From Clostridiales bacterium UBA3953 (lineage in GTDB: Bacteria; Bacillota; Clostridia; Oscillospirales; CAG-272): 9,904 nucleotides of DNA. The position numbers and the translations under genes were made by a program. The stretch spans positions 8,058 to 17,961 of the forward strand of contig DGDL01000009.1 of NCBI GenBank assembly GCA_002385415.1. The letters run 5' to 3'. Below, one piece after another: positions 1 through 6,300 of the stretch. Each line of letters opens with the position of its first letter. Position 1 is the first letter of the stretch. Under the pieces are notes generated by a model. It was not told where the DNA came from. It was given only the letters and a program-made list of their open reading frames with translations, and did not search any database.

Positions 1-181
1 CCGGTCGACCGGCTCGCCCGTAACCGCCAAAAGCGAATCCGCGCCAAACGCCGCAGACGCGAGCTGCTTTGTGCGGCAAGTCAAAAAGATTCGCCCCCGT
101 GCGATGCAAATGACGCTTTACAATGCGGCGAGCCGGACCGCACCGGATGCTGCGCGGCCGATAATCCTGAAAAATAGTTGA
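1..181 (+). other. Possible 3' end of a rightward gene, frame undecided
   Basis: Two forward frames stay open from the window edge. One ends at TAG 175-177; it is rich in Arg in its first third and in Cys in its last third. The other ends at TGA 179-181; it has a more ordinary residue mix and slightly higher GC at third positions. One minus-strand frame is also open across most of the stretch. No start codon with a ribosome binding site and no terminator hairpin is visible before the promoter at 201. I recognise no family in any frame. The stretch may be the tail of a gene lying mostly outside the window, or non-coding. Confidence 0.25.
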
Positions 182-200
182 AATAATCCCATTTACAGGG

Positions 201-229
201 TTGTATTTGCCTTGTGCATGGTGTATAAT
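201..229 (+). promoter_or_regulatory. Sigma-A-type promoter of the glycoside hydrolase gene
   Basis: A consensus TATAAT box lies at 224-229. A weak -35 element, TTGTAT at 201-206, sits exactly 17 bp upstream. Transcription would start near 236, leaving a leader of about 24 nt before the ATG at 260. The leader carries a strong ribosome binding site (AGGGGTG, 248-254) five bases before the start codon. The -10 match and spacing are convincing; the -35 matches only three of six consensus bases, which would suit an activated or modest promoter. Confidence 0.7.
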
Positions 230-240
230 GTGCTCACAAG
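211..240. promoter_or_regulatory. Inverted repeat flanking the -10 box, possible operator
   Basis: CTTGTG at 211-216 and CACAAG at 235-240 form a perfect 6-bp inverted repeat with 18 bp between the arms. The -10 box lies inside it, and the right arm overlaps the expected transcription start. The position suits a repressor site for the glycoside hydrolase gene. The inner bases show no further symmetry and the arms are short, so chance is quite possible. No matching regulator gene is identified in the window. Confidence 0.3.
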
Positions 241-259
241 GTAAATAAGGGGTGAGATT

Positions 260-2236
260 ATGACCAAACGCAGATCGGAATCCTTTTTCGGTATGCATTT
301 CGACTTTCACGCGGGGCCCGGGCAAAAAAATATCGGCGAAAACGCAAATCCCGAGCTTATCGCGCGTATGCTTGACGCCGTTAAACCCGACTATGTGCAA
401 TGTGACACCAAGGGACACTCCGGCGTGACAAGCTATCCGACAAAAGTCGGCAACCCCGCTCCCGAGATTAAAGCCGACATTCTGCGCATGTGGCGCAAAC
501 TTACCGCCGAACGCGGTATAGCGCTTTATGCCCACCATTCGGGCGTTTGGGACAACACCGCCATCGAAAAAAACCCCGACTGGGCAGCCGTTGACGCCGA
601 AGGCAACCTAAACAAACAGAAAAACTCTGTTTTCGGGCCGTATGTGGACGAGCTGCTGATACCGCAGCTTATCGAGCTTGCGGTCGATTACGGGCTTGAC
701 GGCGTTTGGGTGGACGGCGAATGCTGGGCGGTGGTAGTCGACTATTCCAAACACGCCACAGATGCATACTTCAGACGCTACAGCGAGTCCCCGCCCCGTC
801 CGGGCGACCCCGACTACAATAAATACCTCAAATTTAACCGAGACGGGTTCCGCGAGTATGTGACGCGTTATATTAACGCCGTGCACGAGGCGGCGCCGAA
901 TTTCCAGATAGCCTCAAACTGGCTTTACACCTCGTTTGTGCCCGAGGAGCCTACGGTGCCGGTGGACTTTTTGTCGGGCGACTATTCGCCCAACGACAGC
1001 CTCAACACCGCGCGTTTCGAGGGGCGCTGCCTGCAAAATCAAAGACTGCCTGCGTTTGCCGATCCCTCCCTACCCAACCGCGGCTGGGACCTGATGGCGT
1101 GGGGCTTTTCCATGGTCGACGGCGTGATGTGCGTCAAAGAGCTTCCCCAGCTTTGCCAGGAAGCCGCGGCGGTTATCATGCTGGGCGGAGGTTTCCAGTT
1201 CTATAACCGTCAATGCGTCGGCTCCGTCCAAGACTGGCCCATCGATATGTGGGCAAAACTCGCCGAGTTCTGCCGCGCAAGAGAGGAGCTGTGCCACAAT
1301 GCCGTCCCCGTTCCGCAAATCGCCATACTGCTCTCCGAACGCGCGTTTTACAAAAACAAGACCGACCTTTTCACACCATACGGCAACAAGCACATCGACG
1401 ACCTGAAAGGCTTGCTTTTCGCGGCGCTCGATGCCGGATATTCGACCGAGGTGCTGATGTCGCACTATATGCTCGACTGCGATCTGTCGAAATACGGCGC
1501 GATACTCATACCCAACCTCGATTCCATCGAGTCGACGCTTAAAGATAAACTCATCGAATATGTCGCGGCCGGCGGCAATCTGATTGTCACCGGTCACAAC
1601 AGCTGCGAGCTTTTCCGCGCATATCTCAATATCGAAATCGACGGCGCCAGCGAAAAACCGGGCAAAATCTGCGTCTGGGACGGCTCGCGCTATGCGCCGC
1701 TTGTGACAAGCTACAGCACCGTGCGGCCCTGCGAGATTTCCGAGGTCACCGGACGGTTTACCTTCAATGACGAAAGCAGCGAATTTGCCCGGACCGGACA
1801 GGTCGCGTCGACGCGCACCAAATACGGCGAAGGCACCGTATCGGGCGTGTACTTCGACGTCGGCCCGTATGCGGCCATGAAGACACCCGCGGTACGTAAC
1901 TTCATCGGCAATGTGATAGGCGCGGTGTTTACGCCCAAAGTGCGCGTGCGCGGCTCCCATCTTGTCGAGCTTATGCTCATGCAGGGCACCGACGGCCAGC
2001 TCCGCATCAACCTGCTGAACACCGGCGGCGTGCACTCCGACTCGCACTACCGCGCATTCGACGAGGTTCCGCCGCTTTACAATCTCAAGCTCGAGCTGCG
2101 CATCGAAAAAGAGCCGACGGCAATTTACTGCGAGCCCGACCACACCCCGCTCGAGTTCGAATATGACAAAAACAGCGGCATCGCACATATAATGCTGCCG
2201 AGGCTGGACATCCACTGCATTATAACCGTTGACTGA
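260..2236 (+). CDS. Glycoside hydrolase, GHL6/GH151-like (alpha-L-fucosidase related)
   Basis: This 658-residue protein has no signal peptide, so it should act in the cytoplasm on imported sugars. The N-terminal half (about 8-335) looks like the catalytic barrel of the GHL6/GH151 type. Landmarks are the FHAGPG segment near 16-21, CDTKGHSGVTSYPTKVG at 48-64, YAHHSGVWD at 90-98, NPDW at 105-108, GLDGVWVDGECW at 145-156, WDLMAW at 276-281, and the conserved stretch QEAAAVIMLGGGFQFY at 300-315. D152 sits where related barrels, such as GH29, carry the nucleophile; that assignment is inferred. Residues 350-460 resemble the glutaminase-like trimerisation domain of GH42 enzymes (VPQIAILLSERAFY, then a GAILIP strand and AAGGNLIVTG). 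The last 100 residues should form a beta domain. The ATG at 260 follows a strong ribosome binding site. The gene is monocistronic, with its own promoter and terminator. The fold assignment is fairly firm. The substrate is not: fucosides are suggested by GH151, but a beta-galactosidase-like or uncharacterised specificity is possible. Confidence 0.75.
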   Translation: MTKRRSESFFGMHFDFHAGPGQKNIGENANPELIARMLDAVKPDYVQCDTKGHSGVTSYPTKVGNPAPEIKADILRMWRKLTAERGIALYAHHSGVWDNTAIEKNPDWAAVDAEGNLNKQKNSVFGPYVDELLIPQLIELAVDYGLDGVWVDGECWAVVVDYSKHATDAYFRRYSESPPRPGDPDYNKYLKFNRDGFREYVTRYINAVHEAAPNFQIASNWLYTSFVPEEPTVPVDFLSGDYSPNDSLNTARFEGRCLQNQRLPAFADPSLPNRGWDLMAWGFSMVDGVMCVKELPQLCQEAAAVIMLGGGFQFYNRQCVGSVQDWPIDMWAKLAEFCRAREELCHNAVPVPQIAILLSERAFYKNKTDLFTPYGNKHIDDLKGLLFAALDAGYSTEVLMSHYMLDCDLSKYGAILIPNLDSIESTLKDKLIEYVAAGGNLIVTGHNSCELFRAYLNIEIDGASEKPGKICVWDGSRYAPLVTSYSTVRPCEISEVTGRFTFNDESSEFARTGQVASTRTKYGEGTVSGVYFDVGPYAAMKTPAVRNFIGNVIGAVFTPKVRVRGSHLVELMLMQGTDGQLRINLLNTGGVHSDSHYRAFDEVPPLYNLKLELRIEKEPTAIYCEPDHTPLEFEYDKNSGIAHIMLPRLDIHCIITVD

Positions 2237-2244
2237 ATTTAGTT

Positions 2245-2276
2245 TACGCCGGACGAAATGTCCGGCGTATTTTTTT
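2245..2276 (+). terminator. Intrinsic terminator after the glycoside hydrolase gene
   Basis: A perfect 10-bp stem (TACGCCGGAC, 2245-2254, pairing with GTCCGGCGTA, 2260-2269) encloses the five-base loop GAAAT. Seven T residues (2270-2276) follow at once. It begins 9 nt after the stop codon. This is a textbook rho-independent terminator and closes the transcript before the next promoter. Confidence 0.95.
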
Positions 2277-2297
2277 GCGATGACTGCATTTTGCCTC

Positions 2298-2328
2298 TTG
2301 ACATTGACGCGGCGTAAAGGTCTATAAT
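2298..2328 (+). promoter_or_regulatory. MerR-type promoter with 19-bp spacer
   Basis: A perfect -35 (TTGACA, 2298-2303) and a perfect -10 (TATAAT, 2323-2328) are separated by 19 bp instead of the usual 17. Over-long spacers between good hexamers are the signature of promoters controlled by MerR-family proteins, which twist the spacer DNA so that RNA polymerase can use it. The gene directly downstream is a MerR-family regulator, so autoregulation is the natural reading. The expected start near 2335 gives a leader of about 30 nt before the GTG start. Confidence 0.85.
2301..2321. promoter_or_regulatory. Imperfect dyad in the spacer, probable MerR-family operator
   Basis: The 21 bases centred on 2311 are an imperfect palindrome with half-sites of the form ACnTTnACGC and GCGTnAAnGT around one central base. 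Eight of ten base pairs are symmetric. The dyad fills the 19-bp spacer almost exactly and touches the -35 hexamer, which is where MerR-family dimers bind. The ligand is unknown. TipA-type relatives respond to peptide antibiotics or other drugs. Confidence 0.75.
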
Positions 2329-2338
2329 AAAGTAAAGC

Positions 2339-2348
2339 TGCACGTGCA
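2339..2348. repeat. Perfect 10-bp palindrome in the regulator leader
   Basis: TGCACGTGCA lies just past the expected transcription start of the MerR-family gene. It could be a second protein-binding site or a chance palindrome. It is too short to act as a terminator and has no T-tract. Confidence 0.3.
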
Positions 2349-2363
2349 AAATCAGGCCGGGGA

Positions 2364-2943
2364 GTGATTGAAATCGCAAAGCAATATACCGTAGGCGAGC
2401 TTGCCGAGCTTGCCGGTGTGAGCACCCGCACCCTGCGCTATTACGACGAAATTGGCCTGCTTGTGCCCGAGCGCCGCGAAAACGGCTACCGTATATACGG
2501 CAGCACGCAGGTCGACAGACTGCAGGAAATACTGTTTTTCCGCGAGCTTGGCGTTCCCGCCGGCGAAATCAAGGCGCTGCTCGACGCGGAATGCTATGAC
2601 AGGCTGGCCGCGCTGCGCATGCACCGGGAGGCGCTCGCCGCCGAGCGCGCGCGGCTTGACACCCGAGCAGCACAGGCGTCTGGAGGAGCTGACGACGCAG
2701 ATAAACGCCGAGCTAGCCCGTGCCGCGGCTGCCGGCGACCCCGAAAGCGAGCAGGCCCGCCGGGTCGCCGAGCTGCACCGCGAGTGGCTGACCTTTTTCT
2801 GGACCGATTACTCAAAGGAAAAGCATCTCGGGCTTGCGCGCATGTACCATGCCGACCCGCGCTTTAAGGCTTATTATGACGCGGCGGGCGAGGGCTGCTG
2901 CGAGTTTCTCGTCCGCGCAATCGAAGCGTATTGCAAAGAGTAA
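2364..2943 (+). pseudogene. MerR/TipA-family regulator broken by an internal out-of-frame deletion
   Basis: The first frame starts at GTG 2364 and gives a standard MerR DNA-binding domain: YTVGELAELAGVSTRTLRYYDEIGLL at about residues 8-33, the wing motif ENGYRIY at 39-45, and a dimerisation helix reaching ARLD at 96-99. After base 2660 this frame loses all resemblance to the family, becoming Arg- and Pro-rich up to 2867. The other half is in the +1 frame from about 2653 to TAA 2941-2943: LTPEQHRRLEEL, then EWLTFFWTDYS, HLGLARMYHADPRFKAYYD and FLVRAIEAY. This is a TipAS ligand-binding domain. Joined, the two halves make about 192 residues, whereas TipA-like proteins are nearer 250. The linker and the first helices of TipAS are absent. 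The bases around CGGCTTGAC (2653-2660) can be read in both frames, so the break lies there. A short protein with only the DNA-binding half could still be made. A separate TipAS piece would need the TTG at 2656, which lacks a well-placed ribosome binding site. The GTG start has only a weakly spaced purine tract. A sequencing error could explain the shift but not the missing segment. Confidence 0.8.
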
Positions 2944-2988
2944 GCCGGCGATAGCGGCGCAGTGCGCTGTGCAAAGGACATCAATGAC

Positions 2989-3014
2989 AGGCGGGAAAGC
3001 CCGCCTCAATTTTT
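2989..3014 (+). terminator. Intrinsic terminator after the regulator
   Basis: AGGCGGG (2989-2995) pairs with CCCGCCT (3000-3006) around the four-base loop AAAG. It is followed after three bases by a run of five T (3010-3014). The hairpin is GC-rich and lies about 45 nt past the regulator's stop codon. The short gap before the T run makes it somewhat weaker than the terminator at 2245. Confidence 0.75.
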
Positions 3015-3140
3015 CGGCGACGCGTCGTATCTACTGCGCATATCGCAGATGTCTTGCAGGCACCGATGCATGTCGCCGCGCATGGTAAAGCAATCCAGCA
3101 AGCGGCAGCCAAACGCCTTGCCGCGCAAACTGCAAAAAAG

Positions 3141-3176
3141 AAAAGGCTGCGGGATAAGCCGTCCCGCAGCCTTTTT
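3141..3176. terminator. Bidirectional intrinsic terminator between converging genes
   Basis: A perfect 14-bp stem (3141-3154 with 3162-3175) built around GGCTGCGGGA encloses a 7-base loop. The + strand reads into TTTTT at 3172-3176. The - strand reads into TTTTCTTTTTT, complementary to 3134-3144. The A/T-flanked stem therefore works in both directions. It backs up the regulator's terminator on the + strand. It is the only clear terminator for the macroglobulin-like gene on the - strand, about 160 nt past its stop codon. Confidence 0.9.
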
Positions 3177-3337
3177 GTGCGTTTTCTGTTGTCGAAACGG
3201 CAAAGCCTTGGATTTTTTCGCTGCAGATTTTTGTTTTGCCGCCGCACGGCTTTCCTTACGCTGTGCCCCAACCGCGGCAACTCTTTCTCCAATCTACAGT
3301 CTTATACAATTCCCTGCGGCGCGATGTAGCGGTTTTT

Positions 3338-6300
3338 TTACTTCAGCGTTATGCTGCTCCTTGCACTCACAGCATAGCAGCCGCTTGCGGTGTTCTGCAT
3401 AAACGCCGCCTCTGCGATATACTCGCCGGGCATCGCGGCGCGGAATATATAGCTTACCGAGCCGGTTATCGTGCGCGTGCGCCTGCCGGCAAGCGGATCG
3501 CCCGACCTGTCCGCGCCTGCGAATATTCCGCCGCGCATGGTCTGGCCGTCGCAATAGAGATATGCATAGCTGTCCTTTTTGTATGAGCTTTGCTCGGTGT
3601 AGACATAGCGCCCACCCGAAGGAATGAGGTCGGTCAGCGAAAAGTATACAGAGTCGCGGTCGGTCGTCACTTTGTAGTCGAGCGTGACTTTGTAAAGCCT
3701 GCGCGCCTCGTCGTGGACCGTAACGGTCTTTTTCAGCGAGGCCTGCTCGGTAGGCTTTTCGCCCTCCATGGCTTCTGCCGGCGAGCCCATGTAGCAGGCG
3801 CGAACCGCGATGCCCTCGTCGGCTGAAACAACCCTAAATCCCGCGAGCGCCTGCTTGTCAAGCGTCAGGCTGACCCAGCTGTAAGGGCCGACCTTTTCGG
3901 TGTGCCGTTCGCCGTCCGCGGTCATGTAGACAAGCGAAAGCTCGCCTCCGTCCGCCGGGATAAAGGCTCTCACATACGCCGCAAGCTGCAAAACGTAAAG
4001 CTCGAGCGTGGAGGTGCGCGTCATTATATATCTTGCCAGCGCGTCTGCGTCGTCGCGCGCGATGTGGGAGGCGGCAAGCAGCGCCGCCGCGGCGCCCGCA
4101 ATGCGCTCTTCCGTCACCGCGTCAGGGTAGGCAAACCACAGCGTGCCGTCCTCGCCCGTACCGGCATATTTTTCGCGCACTTGAGCGTAAAGCTCCGCCG
4201 CCCGGGCATAGTCGCCTATTGACGCAAGCGCCGCGGCGACGTAAAGCTGCGCACGAAGCGGCATGTGCGCGCAATTTTCGGCTATATGGCGCAGCTCGGC
4301 GAGCACCGGCTCACCCGCGGCCGCAAGTCCGAGATAAATAGCCGCAAACTCTACTTCATCGCTTATGCCTGCCTCAAGCCGGGCGCGCAGCGTGTCGGCG
4401 ATAGAGGCGCGTCTCGTGCCGCTCAACGCGTCCGGGGCAGCCGCCAATATAAGCGCCGACAGCTCGATGTCCTCGCTGTCGTATGGCAGCAGCGTAACAA
4501 GCGCGCCCCCGTATGCGACGAGCCGGTCTTTTGCCTCCTCAAGCTGTGCGTCAAGATACTCGCCGCCGCCGAAAAGTGCGGCGACCGCCTTGCCTGCGGT
4601 ATAGTATGCCGCAAGCGTGTCGGCGCGCAGGCTGCGCGAGCGCATGACGCGGTTTGCCGCATCGAGCCACTGCTCGTGTGCCGCCCCGTAGAACGTCAAT
4701 GTGACCGGATATGCCGCCGGCTTCAGCGAGCCGATTTCGCCCGGCGCCACTGTGCGGTAGACAGGCACCAGCACGCCCGACTCGATTACCTCAAAAGGCA
4801 GCTTCACGCCGTCGGTGTGCTCGCCCGACGCGGCGGCAACGGTGATGCTGTAGCTGCCGAGCCCGAGCTTGCCCAGCGAGAAGAACACCTGCTTGCCCGC
4901 GGGCGCAGAGCTTTCAAGCGTCTTTATAATATTGCCGTCTGCGTCTGTAAGCGTTGCGATATACTCGGTCGAAGCGCCGCCCTCAAGCGCCGTGCCGAAC
5001 ACGCGCGCCGAGACGGTCACCTCGTCACCGAAAATATACCGGCTGTTTGCGTATGCGCTGACAAAGAACGGCAGCGTGGCAATGGTCTTTGATGTCGCCG
5101 CGCCGAGCTTGACTCCGCCAATCTCGGCCGAGGTTTCGCTTTCGGCAACCGCGGTCAGCCGCCACGAGGTGATGTTGTCCGGCACCGTAAACGTAAAGGT
5201 CGCGGTGACGTCGCCGGAGGCGTCGATTGTCTCAAACAGCGGATTGTTGAGGAATATTTCGCGTATGACGGCGTCCGACACGCCGGCCGAGCCGGCAGCA
5301 GCCGCATTATCTGCTACTTTGGCCGGGGCTTCCGCTTCGTCGGTGACGGCGAGCGTTTCGCGGCCGCCGCCTCCGCCGCCCCAAGCTTCTTCAGGGTAGC
5401 CGGTGAGCATGCCGGAGACCATCGATACCGCGGCGTTGCGGCAGATGTAAGGAATCGCCCTCACATATCTGTAAAACTCCGCGGCGGGGTCATACATCTG
5501 CTCGCCGAGCGCAAAGCATGCCTCGTCCACTATCGCAAGTGTGACCGCACCCGAGCCGACAGGCTTTCCGGTCAGCTTGTCGACGACGCGCACTGTGACG
5601 GTCGCCCGCTCGCCGGGCTTGTAGCTGTCCTTGTCGGGGACAATTTCAAGCTCGAGCGACGAGTTTTTCTCATAGTCATAGGAAAGTGAGGCTGTACCGG
5701 TGTAAACGAAATCGCTGCCGTCAAAGTATACGACGTTTATCTGGTTGCCGGCTATATAGCTTGCCTCAAATCTGAGCGAGTAGGTGCCGGTCGTAATCGC
5801 GTACCTGTCGAGCCGGTCGGTGTAGACGGTGAAAAGCGTGTTTCCGACCGTTATCGGCTCGCCGCCGTAGGTCAGTATAAACCCGGTGAAATCGCCCACG
5901 CTCTTTGGCGAGCTGTCGTAGTCAAGCTCGTAATACTTTGAGTCCGGCATGCGTATATACCAGTCGTCCCGCCCGTTTCTTGCGTTTATGGTCAGGCTGC
6001 AGCTGCCGCGCGAGTCGGTGTAGGTGACGGTGTAATAGACATAGCGGTCAGTCTGCGCGTCGACGTAATCGAGCCTGATTTCCCCGTTCCTAAAACTTTC
6101 CGTGCGCGTGTCTATTGATCTGTCGCGCTTTTCATAGCGATAGGTTTTCGAGGTCTTTTTGCTTATCGGGTCATACTTTGTGCCGGTTTCGATTTCCTCA
6201 TACCAGCTCTCGGCAAGCGTGACTGTCACGCTGCCTTCAGCCGGCCCGGCAAACAGGTTTTCCGGGAAATTTTCGCCGTAAAGCCGGTCGGTCGATTTGA

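Larger units (their letters stand above)
2944..3337. other. Convergent intergenic region with terminators and no convincing gene
   Basis: This stretch lies between the stop of the broken regulator (+ strand) and the stop of the macroglobulin-like gene (- strand). It holds the two hairpins listed separately. Several short frames are open on both strands, but none has a ribosome binding site or a recognisable family. The most protein-like is a minus-strand frame ending at TGA 3006-3008. Its last 40 or so codons contain the phrase RGDMHRCLQDICDMRSRY. It may be a gene remnant or chance. Bases 3177-3337 are T-rich in places on the + strand and show nothing I can name. Confidence 0.6.

Noticed and set aside
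1070..2431. A 453-codon open frame on the - strand opposite the hydrolase gene and the regulator's start
   Set aside because: It spans a terminator and a promoter of the other strand and has no recognisable motifs or ribosome binding site; it is a shadow frame.
2626..2670. Programmed +1 frameshift joining the two halves of the regulator
   Set aside because: CTT GAC has no stop codon in the next position, the GGGAGG element is about 20 nt too far upstream, and the missing segment points to deletion rather than recoding.
4265..5092. A 275-codon + strand frame within the macroglobulin-like gene
   Set aside because: It is rich in Arg, Cys and Ala with no motif and lies antisense to the toroid-coding region, so it is taken as a shadow.
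5494..5520. CFALGEQ in the macroglobulin-like protein (residues 999-1005) as a thioester motif
   Set aside because: The Cys and Gln are spaced wrongly for C-x-E-Q. The stretch belongs to the common VDEAxFAL segment of a beta domain, well before the toroid.
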